48,156 nt of DNA from Pseudomonadota bacterium (GTDB lineage: Bacteria > Pseudomonadota > Alphaproteobacteria > Rhodospirillales > Magnetospirillaceae), in assembly GCA_021848545.1 (NCBI GenBank), contig JAJZUL010000024.1, forward strand, positions 1 through 48,156. Direction: 5' to 3'. Of the stretch, positions 1 through 8,277 are shown one piece after another. Under the pieces are notes generated by a model. That model saw nothing but the letters and a program-made list of their open reading frames with translations, ran no database searches and was not told where the DNA came from. Positions within the stretch are counted from its first letter, which is position 1, and each line of letters opens with the position of its first letter. The position numbers and the translations under genes are program-made.

Positions 1-127
1 CTCGCTTGCGCGATCTCTGGGTTATCTTCGCTTGCGCTCCGGGGCCCCGATGGAGCCTCTCCGCACGCTGCGGCGGCCTCAACGGCCTAGTCGCTCCGCT
101 CCAACGCGCCTTCACCCGATTACCCTG
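1..127. repeat. Right end of a MITE (copy 1, cut by window edge)
   Basis: These bases match 15858-15984 almost perfectly (differences near 53 and 90) and end in the terminal inverted repeat TTCACCCGATTACCCTG at 111-127. The left half lies outside the window. The interior is rich in short GC palindromes. The element stops 87 bases before the glmM start, so it may lie in or near the glmM promoter. A 70-residue frame through it is not a credible protein. Confidence 0.75.
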
Positions 128-214
128 CGGCTACCCTCCATCCCCCTTTCCTCCCCACCCGTTTCGGGCTAAGTCAATCCGACACGAACCCCACTCCCAT
201 CCAAGGACCAGAGC

Positions 215-1573
<1,359 letters not shown>

Positions 1574-1587
1574 AAAGCGGGGCGACG

Positions 1588-2391
1588 ATGACCGGCCGCG
1601 TCCTGATCGTCGCCGGATCGGATTCGGGGGCCGGCGCCGGCATCCAGGCCGACGTCAAGACGGTGGCCGCCTTGGGCGGCTACGCCACCACCGCCATCAC
1701 CGCGCTCACCGCCCAGAACACCCTGGGCATCGCCGGCATCCTGCCGGTTCCCGCCGCCTTCGTGCGGCTTCAGATCGAAACGGTGCTGAGCGATATCGGC
1801 GCCGACTGCGTCAAGACCGGCATGTTGGGCGGCGCCGAAATAGTGGAGGCCCTGGCCGACGCCCTGGACGCGCTTGCCCCCGCCGTGCCGCTGGTGGTCG
1901 ATCCGGTGATGGCGGCCGGCACCGGCGGCACCCTGCTGGACCCCTCCGCCCGCGCCCTGCTGGCGCGCCGCCTGCTGCCGCGGGCCACGATCATCACCCC
2001 CAATCTGCCCGAGGCGGAAATCCTGCTCGGCCGCCCCATCGGCGATATGGCGGCCATGAAAACGGCCGCCGCCGATCTGCTGGGTTTCGGCTGCGGAGCG
2101 GTGTTGCTGAAGGGCGGACATCTTCCCGGCAACACCGTCACCGATATTCTGGCCACCACCGGCGCCATCGAGATGTTCACCGAACCGCGCCTGGGATCCC
2201 GTTCGCCCCACGGCACCGGCTGCACCCTGGCGTCGGCCATCGCCGCCGGCATCGCCAACGGCCGCGATTCGAGGCGATCGGTCGTCGAGGCCCGCGCCTA
2301 TGTCCGGCGCGCCATCGCCACCGCTCCGGCGATCGGCGCCGGCAACGGGCCGCTCGACCATGCCGGCGCCGCCCAGCGGACGGAAACATAG
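1588..2391 (+). CDS. thiD: Hydroxymethylpyrimidine/phosphomethylpyrimidine kinase ThiD
   Basis: Phosphorylates HMP and HMP-phosphate to HMP-pyrophosphate in thiamine synthesis. The 267 residues begin with the ribokinase-like VLIVAGSDSGAGAGIQAD substrate loop near residues 5-22. Further on are the VVDPVM and TPNLPEAE segments and a C-terminal HGTGC anion-hole motif near 208-212, all typical of ThiD. No fused ThiE or ThiM domain is present. It lies 14 bases after glmM on the same strand. The last about 15 residues are poorly conserved in type. Confidence 0.95.
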   Translation: MTGRVLIVAGSDSGAGAGIQADVKTVAALGGYATTAITALTAQNTLGIAGILPVPAAFVRLQIETVLSDIGADCVKTGMLGGAEIVEALADALDALAPAVPLVVDPVMAAGTGGTLLDPSARALLARRLLPRATIITPNLPEAEILLGRPIGDMAAMKTAAADLLGFGCGAVLLKGGHLPGNTVTDILATTGAIEMFTEPRLGSRSPHGTGCTLASAIAAGIANGRDSRRSVVEARAYVRRAIATAPAIGAGNGPLDHAGAAQRTET

Positions 2392-2458
2392 AGCGGCGTT
2401 GATTCGGGCCGGCGGACGGGGCACTCTCGATCCGGTCCTCCCCGCAAAGGTTCGCGCC

Positions 2459-3427
2459 GTGTCCACCGATACAGTTTCCGCCCCCTTCGATCCGCGCGGA
2501 AAGCGGGTATTCGTCGCCGGCCACCGTGGTCTGGTCGGCGGCGCCATCCTGCGTCGTTTGGAGCGGGAAGGCTGCATGGTGCTGACGGCGCCCCACGACC
2601 GGCTCGATCTGATGAACCAGGCGGCCACCATGGCCTGGATGGAAGCCAACCGCCCCCAGGTGGTGATCATCGCCGCCGCCAAGGTGGGCGGCATCAACGC
2701 CAACAACACTCTGCCGGCCGAGTTCCTCTACAACAACCTGATGATCGAGACCAACCTGATCCACGCCGCGCACCGGACCGGCGTGGAAAAGCTGCTGTTC
2801 CTGGCCTCGTCGTGCATCTATCCGCGCCAGGCGCCGCAGCCGATCCCCGAAGACGCGCTGCTGACCGGGCCGCTGGAACCCACCAACGAGTGGTACGCCA
2901 TCGCCAAGATCGCCGGCATCAAATTGTGCCAGGCCTATCGCCGCCAATATGGCGACGATTTCATCGCCGCGATCCCCACCAACCTGTACGGGCCGGGCGA
3001 CAATTTCCATCCCGAGCACAGTCATGTGCCGGCGGCCCTGATGCGCCGCTTTCACGAGGCCAAGCTGAGCGGCGCCCCCGAAATCGTCGTCTGGGGCACG
3101 GGGACGCCGCTCAGGGAATTCATGTATGTGGACGATATGGCCGACGCCTGCGTGTTCCTGCTGAAATCCTATTCGGAGGAAAGCCCCATCAATATCGGCA
3201 GCGGCGAGGAGATCTCCATCGCCGATTTCGCCCGGGCGGTCCAGGCGACGGTGGGCTACGAAGGCGCGCTGGTGTTCGATCGCTCGAAACCCGACGGCAT
3301 GCCGCGCAAACTGGCGGATTCCAGCCGCCTGAAAGCGCTGGGCTGGCACAAGGTCACCCCCCTGGCCGACGGTCTGGCGCGAACCTACGCCTGGTTCACC
3401 AGCCATCCGGCCGATATCAGGGCCTGA
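2459..3427 (+). CDS. fcl: GDP-L-fucose synthase
   Basis: Two-step epimerase/reductase that makes GDP-L-fucose from GDP-4-keto-6-deoxymannose for surface polysaccharide. The NADP-binding VAGHRGLVGG is at the N-terminus, followed by the ASSCIYP serine segment and the catalytic NEWYAIAK (YxxxK), all in SDR order. I chose the GTG at 2459, which has AAAGG eight bases upstream and gives 322 residues, the usual length. The frame is open back to 2300, but that stretch overlaps thiD and has no family similarity. No other nucleotide-sugar genes are adjacent; its partner gmd is not in the window. Confidence 0.93.
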   Translation: MSTDTVSAPFDPRGKRVFVAGHRGLVGGAILRRLEREGCMVLTAPHDRLDLMNQAATMAWMEANRPQVVIIAAAKVGGINANNTLPAEFLYNNLMIETNLIHAAHRTGVEKLLFLASSCIYPRQAPQPIPEDALLTGPLEPTNEWYAIAKIAGIKLCQAYRRQYGDDFIAAIPTNLYGPGDNFHPEHSHVPAALMRRFHEAKLSGAPEIVVWGTGTPLREFMYVDDMADACVFLLKSYSEESPINIGSGEEISIADFARAVQATVGYEGALVFDRSKPDGMPRKLADSSRLKALGWHKVTPLADGLARTYAWFTSHPADIRA

Positions 3428-3442
3428 CCGCCCTCATTTTTC
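3419..3442 (+). terminator. Possible terminator after fcl
   Basis: A short hairpin, AGGGC (3419-3423) with GCCCT (3430-3434), contains the fcl stop codon in its loop and is followed after two bases by six T. The stem is only 5 bp, so efficiency is uncertain, but it would separate fcl from the reb locus. Confidence 0.4.
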
Positions 3443-3692
3443 CCAAAAACACGTCCATCGGCACCCGGTTTCGCCCGAATACGGCAAAATCGGCGATTTG
3501 TCGGCGATTTCTCTGACGGACCCGGCTTTTTTCCCGCCGGACTCCCCGCATATGCCGTCATCCAAACCAATCGCCGAAAACATATCGGACATACACTCGT
3601 GAAACTTGCAGTTCGTTCAGCCGGACGGCAACCAAGCGGACCGAAAACCCGCCTCTGGTCGGCGTTACGGCTCCGGATCAAGAGGATGAACA
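3443..3692 (+). promoter_or_regulatory. Leader of the reb (R-body) locus
   Basis: About 250 non-coding bases precede the first reb gene, so this is where the main reb promoter should be. I see no confident sigma-70 or sigma-54 element. A TTGCA at about 3606 lacks the GG of a -24 box. The first gene has AGAGGA a few bases before its ATG. Confidence 0.35.
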
Positions 3693-4040
3693 ATGGCTTT
3701 TCCAACCGCTGTCAACAACCAGATCACCGATTCCGTCACCCAGGCCAATACCAAGGTCGTGGGCGACGCTCCGGCGGTGGCCATGGGCAACCTGTACCAG
3801 GCGACCGCTCAGGCCCTGGCCAACGCCGCCCATAACGCCACCAACGCCCAGCAGCAATCCTATGTCACGAGCCAGGCCGCCAACACCATGGGGGTCGCCA
3901 CGCTCTATTCCCTCGATACCGCCTCCGACGCGATGGCAACGGCGGACATCCTGTCCCCGTCCCGCCCGTTGGGGCTGGGCCGCCAGCCCAGGGGGCTCAA
4001 TACCCAGGGGGTCCAAGGCCTAAAGCCGCCGACCAACTGA
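3693..4040 (+). CDS. RebB-family R-body structural protein, copy 1
   Basis: R-bodies are coiled protein ribbons made of small RebB-family proteins; in Caedibacter they are tied to the killer trait. Residues 1-88 match the next three genes almost word for word: MAFPTAVN, TDSVTQAN, GDAPAVAMGNLYQ and NAQQQSYVTSQA, a small Ala/Gln-rich helical protein. Unlike the others it carries an extra tail of about 27 residues rich in Gly, Pro and Arg after ILS, so it may have lost its original stop and reads on to 4040. The AGAGGA ribosome site precedes the ATG. It is probably the first gene of the reb operon. Confidence 0.88.
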   Translation: MAFPTAVNNQITDSVTQANTKVVGDAPAVAMGNLYQATAQALANAAHNATNAQQQSYVTSQAANTMGVATLYSLDTASDAMATADILSPSRPLGLGRQPRGLNTQGVQGLKPPTN

Positions 4041-4041
4041 C

Positions 4042-4067
4042 GCCGTCCGACCATTCCGGCGGACGGC
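4042..4067 (+). other. Intergenic hairpin between reb copies 1 and 2
   Basis: GCCGTCCG (4042-4049) pairs with CGGACGGC (4060-4067) over a 10-base loop. A run of seven T follows only at 4083-4089, so it is not a standard terminator. It may be an attenuator or an mRNA-stabilising stem. Confidence 0.45.
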
Positions 4068-4106
4068 ACCGTTAAGTGCCACTTTTTTTAACGAAAGGAA
4101 CTTCAC

Positions 4107-4376
4107 ATGGCTTTCCCGACTGCTGTCAACGACCAGATCACCGATTCCGTCACCCAGGCCAACACCAAGGTGCTGGGCGACGCCCCCGCCGTCGCCATGG
4201 GCAACCTGTACCAGGCCACCGCCCAGGCCCTGGCCAATGCGGCGCACAACGCCACCAACGCCCAGCAGCAATCCTATGTGACGAGCCAGGCCGCCACCAC
4301 CATGGGCGTGGCGACCCTGTACTCGCTCGACACGGCGTCGGCCGGCGTCGCCACCAAGGACGTGCTGTCGGCGTAA
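4107..4376 (+). CDS. RebB-family R-body structural protein, copy 2
   Basis: An 89-residue protein and the most canonical of the four near-identical copies. It starts MAFPTAVNDQITDSVTQAN, has the core GDAPAVAMGNLYQ, then the Ala-rich helix and NAQQQ, and ends VLSA. No signal peptide or membrane segment is present, as expected for a cytoplasmic assembly subunit. AAAGGA lies seven bases before the ATG. High similarity to copies 1, 3 and 4 shows tandem duplication; the copies may form mixed polymers. Confidence 0.93.
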   Translation: MAFPTAVNDQITDSVTQANTKVLGDAPAVAMGNLYQATAQALANAAHNATNAQQQSYVTSQAATTMGVATLYSLDTASAGVATKDVLSA

Positions 4377-4383
4377 CGGGTCC

Positions 4384-4422
4384 GGCCGGCGGCCTCGGCC
4401 TGATCGCCGGCGGCCGCCGGCC
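4384..4422 (+). other. GC hairpin between reb copies 2 and 3
   Basis: GGCCGGCGGC (4384-4393) is a perfect inverted repeat of GCCGCCGGCC (4413-4422), with a 19-base loop and no T-run. Like the other reb intergenic stems it could tune message stability and subunit ratio. Confidence 0.45.
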
Positions 4423-4454
4423 CCTCCCTCCGTTTGCACAAGGAAGACCCGCCG

Positions 4455-4727
4455 ATGGCATTCCCCACCGCTGTCAACGATCAGGTCACCGATTCCGTGA
4501 CCCAAAGCAACGTGCAGGTCCTGGGCATCGCTCCGGCGGTCGCCATGGCCAATCTGTATCAGGCCACCGCCCAGGCCCTGGCCAACGCGGCGCACAACGC
4601 CACCATGGCCCAGCAACAGATGAATGTGACGGCCCAGGCGGCGACCACCGCGGGCGTCGCCCTGCTGTATTCGCTCGATACCGCGTCTTCCGGCGCCGCC
4701 GCCAAGACGATCCTCAAGAGCGGCTGA
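4455..4727 (+). CDS. RebB-family R-body structural protein, copy 3
   Basis: A 90-residue paralogue with the same MAFPTAVNDQ start but more divergence: TQSNVQVLGIAPAVAMANLYQ and TMAQQQMNVTAQA. The ATG at 4455 is preferred over an upstream in-frame ATG (4434), because it aligns with the other copies and has AAGGA ten bases upstream. Because it differs most among the four, it may be a distinct subunit comparable to the RebA/RebB division in Caedibacter; that is inference. Confidence 0.9.
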   Translation: MAFPTAVNDQVTDSVTQSNVQVLGIAPAVAMANLYQATAQALANAAHNATMAQQQMNVTAQAATTAGVALLYSLDTASSGAAAKTILKSG

Positions 4728-4783
4728 CGCTCTCGCCCCAACCCGCTCCGTTCGGGAGCATGTTTCGCGCAAGGAGATGAACG

Positions 4784-5059
4784 ATGGCTTTTCCCACCGC
4801 TGTCAACGATCAGGTCACCGATTCCGTCACCCAGGCCAACACCAAGGTGGTGGGCGACGCCCCCGCCGTCGCCATGGGCAATCTGTTCGTCGCCACCGGC
4901 CAGGCCCTGTCCAACGCCGCCCATAACGCGACCAACACCCAGCAGCAATCCTATGTCACGAGCCAGGCCTCGACCACCCAGGCGGTATCCACCCTGCTGT
5001 GCGTGGATACGGCGTCGAGCAGTGTCGCCACGGCGAAAATCCTGCGGCCGAAGAAGTAG
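4784..5059 (+). CDS. RebB-family R-body structural protein, copy 4
   Basis: A 91-residue RebB-family protein with a strong AAGGAG site (4771-4776) seven bases before its ATG. The N-terminal half is nearly identical to copies 1 and 2. The C-terminal half departs (NLFVATGQALS, then STTQAVSTLLCVDTASS) and ends in basic RPKK. It is the only one of the four with a cysteine. It is the last gene before a clear terminator, so the four major subunits form one transcriptional block. Confidence 0.92.
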   Translation: MAFPTAVNDQVTDSVTQANTKVVGDAPAVAMGNLFVATGQALSNAAHNATNTQQQSYVTSQASTTQAVSTLLCVDTASSSVATAKILRPKK

Positions 5060-5067
5060 CGTCAAGC

Positions 5068-5095
5068 GGGGCGCCCCTTGTCGGCGCCCCTTTTT
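5068..5095 (+). terminator. Intrinsic terminator within the reb locus
   Basis: GGGGCGCC (5068-5075) pairs perfectly with GGCGCCCC (5083-5090) around a 7-base loop and is followed directly by TTTTT. It stands between the four major RebB genes and the downstream reb-like genes. It could keep the accessory proteins at lower levels by partial read-through. Confidence 0.85.
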
Positions 5096-5145
5096 CGCTT
5101 TTACCGGCGGCTTGACCGACCCTTGCCGGCACGGGAGCGCACGCC

Positions 5146-5361
5146 ATGGGCGGGTTCGTTTCGGCGGCCGATAGCGATGCCCTGGACGTCGGATTGGCGC
5201 CGTCGATGGCGATGGGCATGACCTATGTCGCCATGGCCGACAGCATCGGTCTGGCCATGGCGAATGCCGTCACCAACCAGCAGCGCGGTCAGGTCCTGGC
5301 CACGGCTTCTGTTACCCAGGTTCTTGCTTTGATCATCTCCAAAGGGAGCGGCGGATCATGA
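5146..5361 (+). CDS. Short RebB-like protein
   Basis: A 71-residue protein that keeps the RebB core in diverged form: GLAPSMAMGMTYVAMADSIG aligns with GDAPAVAMGNLYQATAQALA, and NAVTNQQRGQ with NATNAQQQSY. The N-terminal TDSVTQ helix of the major copies is missing. It overlaps the next gene by ATGA (5358-5361), so the two are probably translated together. A minor R-body or assembly component is the likely role. Confidence 0.75.
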   Translation: MGGFVSAADSDALDVGLAPSMAMGMTYVAMADSIGLAMANAVTNQQRGQVLATASVTQVLALIISKGSGGS

Positions 5362-6017
5362 ATGACGACGGAACGGTAAATGGCCGGATAATCGATTCGA
5401 CGGCGGCCGTGGCCACTTTGATGACCGGCCAGGCGCCGTCGCAATCCTTCGGCATGCTGGACACGGTGATGGTGGAGACCATGGCGATGGCCATGTACAA
5501 CGCCGTCACCCGCCAACAGAACGCCGGCATGGTCAGTTCGGCGGCGGTGACAGCCACCTGCGCCAAGATGCTGGCGGTACAACCGCCGCCGCCGCCGCCG
5601 TCACCGCTGCCGCCGCCGGCGCCATTGCCGGTTCTGGCCCCACTGCCGGGTCCGGCGGCGAATGCGCCGCCCGCCGACCGGGTCGCCGCCGCCTTCGCCA
5701 ATGCCGAAACGGCCATCAACAAGTTGAAAAGCGAAGCGTCCCAGGCCGAGACCGTGGCCAGCACCGTTCGCGACGATCTAAGCGCGCTGATCGACGAGGC
5801 GCAGGCCAGGAAGGCGGAGGGGTCCACTCCGACTCCCCCCTCGGCTCCCTCGGCTCCCCCCTCGGCTCCCTCGGCTCCCCCCTCGCCCCCCTCATCGGGC
5901 GACGGCAAGACGATTCCCGCCGCGGCGCCCGAAGGCGACGCGCCCACCCCCGCCGCCGATCCGAAGACGCAGACGGCCCCCGCCGTCGGCGACGGGACGA
6001 CGACGCCGCAATCATAA
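5358..6017 (+). CDS. RebB-like protein with long proline-rich tail
   Basis: Residues 1-75 look RebB-like: GQAPSQSFGMLDTVMVETMAMAMYNAVTRQQNAGM. A polyproline run follows (about 76-100), then a helical, possibly coiled-coil stretch (about 105-155, AAAFANAETAINKLKSEASQ), then a low-complexity Pro/Ser/Ala tail. The tail contains an exact in-frame 21-bp tandem repeat (5835-5855 and 5856-5876). The design of a family core with a flexible arm suggests a linker or capping subunit. It overlaps the upstream gene by 4 bases. Confidence 0.75.
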   Translation: MNDDGTVNGRIIDSTAAVATLMTGQAPSQSFGMLDTVMVETMAMAMYNAVTRQQNAGMVSSAAVTATCAKMLAVQPPPPPPSPLPPPAPLPVLAPLPGPAANAPPADRVAAAFANAETAINKLKSEASQAETVASTVRDDLSALIDEAQARKAEGSTPTPPSAPSAPPSAPSAPPSPPSSGDGKTIPAAAPEGDAPTPAADPKTQTAPAVGDGTTTPQS

Positions 6018-6035
6018 CCCCGACGGAGACCCACC

Positions 6036-6386
6036 ATGCCGGATTCGAACGCGGTCAACAGCCAGATCGTCGATGTCCTGAACACGGTCCAATCGGCCAC
6101 CATGAGCCCGCAGGTCGTCCTGACCAGCGGCGCCGGCAAGGCCTATCAGTCCGTGGCCCAATCGGCGGCCATCGCCGTCCAGGACGCGGCCGATTCGCTA
6201 CGCAACATCTCCACCATCGCCACCACCGCCGCCGGCGTGGCGATCGCCCAGTTGCTGGCGACGGGAGAACCCAAATACGCGACGGCGCTGAGCGAGGTGC
6301 AGAAGATGATGACGTCCGCGACGGAGGATTTCAGCAAGATCGGCGAAGCCGCCACGTCGGTCCTCAAGAACTTCCCCGCCGGCTGA
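6036..6386 (+). CDS. RebB-like protein, divergent
   Basis: 116 residues. The opening NAVNSQIVDVLNTVQSAT resembles the AVNDQITDSVTQAN start of RebB proteins, and the middle AYQSVAQSAAIAVQDAADS resembles the LYQATAQALANAAHNA helix. The C-terminal 35 residues (EVQKMMTSATEDFSKIGEAA) form an extra amphipathic helix. No signal peptide. It lies 18 bases after the proline-rich gene and 18 before the next. It may be an R-body minor subunit; similarity is clear only in the first two thirds. Confidence 0.7.
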   Translation: MPDSNAVNSQIVDVLNTVQSATMSPQVVLTSGAGKAYQSVAQSAAIAVQDAADSLRNISTIATTAAGVAIAQLLATGEPKYATALSEVQKMMTSATEDFSKIGEAATSVLKNFPAG

Positions 6387-6404
6387 GAACGGCGGATACC
6401 AGCC

Positions 6405-7466
6405 ATGACCGTCACCGTCGCGCGCAAACTGATCCAGGGGCCGAAAGGCCTGACGGAAACGGCCGCCCTGGCGCTCGCCTTCATCGATGGCGGTCTCCAG
6501 TGGCTGTCCTGGGCCATCGGCGAATCGGCGTCCAGCTACGCCTTCGTCGATGAAACCGAAATGCTGGTCCGGGTTCAGTTGGGATTGCATCAATCGCCGA
6601 TGACCCTGTTGCCCCATGTGGGGCTGCCCGTCAGCCCGATGAAGCTGATGACCATGAGCCCCGCCGATCTGCGGGTCCTGGCCAAGGCGGAAAACGGGTC
6701 CACCGACCCGGTGGTCGCCCGGCAATTGCGCTCGGCGCTGTCCGCGCACGATCTCGACACCCTGGAGGATCTGCGGGCGACCGATTCGTTCCTCGCCGCC
6801 CTGGGCGTGGCCGACGCGCCCGCGTTGCAGAACATGGGACTGGACGATCGCAAGGCCATTCACGCGCTGATGACCCTGCCCCGGATGACCGCGGATGACG
6901 GCCCCCGGCAAGAGGGAACCGGCGCCGCCGCCTTTGCCGCGGACCTGGCGCGCACGCCCATGGAATTCGCCGATTACTTCCGCGCCTATCTGGCCCAGAC
7001 CGACAAGCTGAAGGTTGCCGGCAAGCCGGCCGACGAACAGCGCCAGGTCGCCGATACCGCGGTACAGACCCTGCTGCCGCTGATGTTCGCCGCGCTGGAC
7101 TGCCCCCAGGTGAGCGGCATCGTCGCGCCGGCCGTGGTCGCCGGAGCGGTGACCGACTGGCTGCGCCAGGGCCGGCGCATCGGCTTTTCCCGCGTATCGG
7201 AAGGCGTCTGCCAGATCATCGACAGCACCACCTTCACCACCGAGACCGGCGCGGCGGCGCAGCAGGTGGTCAATCTGTATCTGGCCAATTCCATGTCGTT
7301 TCTGGCCGGCAACGCGCCCCTCCAGGGCCGGATGAGCCAAAACGGCGCAAGCTGCCTGTTTCCGATCCGCTCCGGCAGCCTGTTCGCCGAGCTTCGGCTG
7401 GAAGCGACGGGCGGCATCACGCTTCGCCAGTTCCGGCGCCTGCCGACGACGGAGCGGAGCGCATGA
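6405..7466 (+). CDS. Unrecognised R-body-locus protein
   Basis: 353 residues with no family I can name. There is no signal peptide. Two features can be seen: a predominantly helical body with hydrophobic stretches too short or polar to be sure membrane spans (AALALAFIDGGLQWLSW near 24-40; IVAPAVVAGAVTDWL near 243-257), and a C-terminal segment LFPIRSGSLFAELRLEATGG that reads as beta strands. It starts 18 bases after a RebB-like gene and is followed by another reb-locus gene on the same strand, so a part in R-body assembly or release is likely by context only. Confidence 0.6.
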   Translation: MTVTVARKLIQGPKGLTETAALALAFIDGGLQWLSWAIGESASSYAFVDETEMLVRVQLGLHQSPMTLLPHVGLPVSPMKLMTMSPADLRVLAKAENGSTDPVVARQLRSALSAHDLDTLEDLRATDSFLAALGVADAPALQNMGLDDRKAIHALMTLPRMTADDGPRQEGTGAAAFAADLARTPMEFADYFRAYLAQTDKLKVAGKPADEQRQVADTAVQTLLPLMFAALDCPQVSGIVAPAVVAGAVTDWLRQGRRIGFSRVSEGVCQIIDSTTFTTETGAAAQQVVNLYLANSMSFLAGNAPLQGRMSQNGASCLFPIRSGSLFAELRLEATGGITLRQFRRLPTTERSA

Positions 7467-7516
7467 CGGATCAGCCCCGATCGCATCCGTTTTCCAGACG
7501 ACAAGGATGACATGCC

Positions 7517-8128
7517 ATGGCTCGCAAACCTTCCGGGTCCGCACCCGACACGCAAACCGTCGAACCGCCGCCGGCTCCGCCGCTTTCCCTGACCGCCGCG
7601 TCCACCCTCGAATCCCAAATCTTCACCCATATGGCCACGGTCAACGACGCCCTGGTGGCGGCCCAACATGCGGTCAGCATGGCCGTCAACCGGACGGCGG
7701 CCTCGATCCAGCAGCGGATGGAAGCGACCCAGAACGCGTTGCTGGCCGGGGCCCGCCCCCCCATGGCGATGCCCCCCTCCGCGCCGCCCCCGCCACCGGC
7801 CTATAGCCTCGGCGCGGGCGTGTTCCCGTCCCCGTCCGACATCCTGCCGCCGCAGGTTCCGTCCCAACCGGCGATGGAAGCGGCCGACAACGCCATCGCC
7901 GACGCCCATCAGGCCGTCACCTCGGCCGTGGCCACCGCGCAAAAAACCGTCAGCGACAGCATGGCGGCCGCCGACCAGGCCGTCACCCGGGCGGTGAGTC
8001 CGCCCCCGTCGGACGCGACACCCCGAACCCAAGACGCGCCGGCGGCACGGACCAAATCGACGGCGGATCAGGCCAAGGCCACCCATGCCGGACGCGCCGC
8101 CTCCGCCCCGCCCCCATCGGAAAGCTGA
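7517..8128 (+). CDS. Low-complexity Ala/Pro-rich protein ending the reb locus
   Basis: 203 residues. A proline-rich start is followed by a helix (about 27-75, LESQIFTHMATVNDALVAAQHAVSMAV), a proline-rich middle (79-125), a second helix repeating the pattern AxxAVTxAV (about 125-160), and a disordered tail. The two helices resemble each other (VNDALVAAQHAV and DNAIADAHQAV), suggesting an internal duplication, and loosely resemble RebB helices. AAGGA lies about 11 bases upstream. No catalytic motif is seen. Probably a structural or scaffold partner of the R-body; inference from position and composition. Confidence 0.6.
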   Translation: MARKPSGSAPDTQTVEPPPAPPLSLTAASTLESQIFTHMATVNDALVAAQHAVSMAVNRTAASIQQRMEATQNALLAGARPPMAMPPSAPPPPPAYSLGAGVFPSPSDILPPQVPSQPAMEAADNAIADAHQAVTSAVATAQKTVSDSMAAADQAVTRAVSPPPSDATPRTQDAPAARTKSTADQAKATHAGRAASAPPPSES

Positions 8129-8133
8129 GTTTC

Positions 8134-8277
8134 AGAGCCCGACCCGAAAGTCGGCAGGGTGAGCCGAAAATGGCGGTTTTCGAGAACCGCAGCGGAACGT
8201 ACTTCGTGTACGTGAGCAGCGGAAGCGCAGAAAACCCCCATTTGCAGGCCGCCATGGCGACTTTCGGGTCGGGCTCT
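8134..8277. repeat. 144-bp inverted-repeat element between convergent genes
   Basis: Perfect 20-bp inverted ends, AGAGCCCGACCCGAAAGTCG at 8134-8153 and its complement at 8258-8277, enclose about 104 bp. Inside is a small hairpin, ACGTAC/GTACGT around TTCGT (near 8195-8211). The element begins just after the last reb gene and its final base is the first base of the regulator's stop codon, so it may act as a two-way terminator. One arm plus neighbouring bases recur, inverted, at 14345-14375. I found no target-site duplication. Confidence 0.75.

Noticed and set aside
2300..2458. N-terminal extension of the GDP-fucose synthase frame
   Set aside because: It overlaps thiD, has no family similarity, and the GTG at 2459 has a good ribosome site.
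3595..3612. Possible sigma-54 promoter (TTGCA) before the reb genes
   Set aside because: No GG at the -24 position; the match is chance level.
5820..5900. Short repeats that might suggest a CRISPR array
   Set aside because: The 21-bp units are adjacent with no spacers and code for a proline-rich tail.
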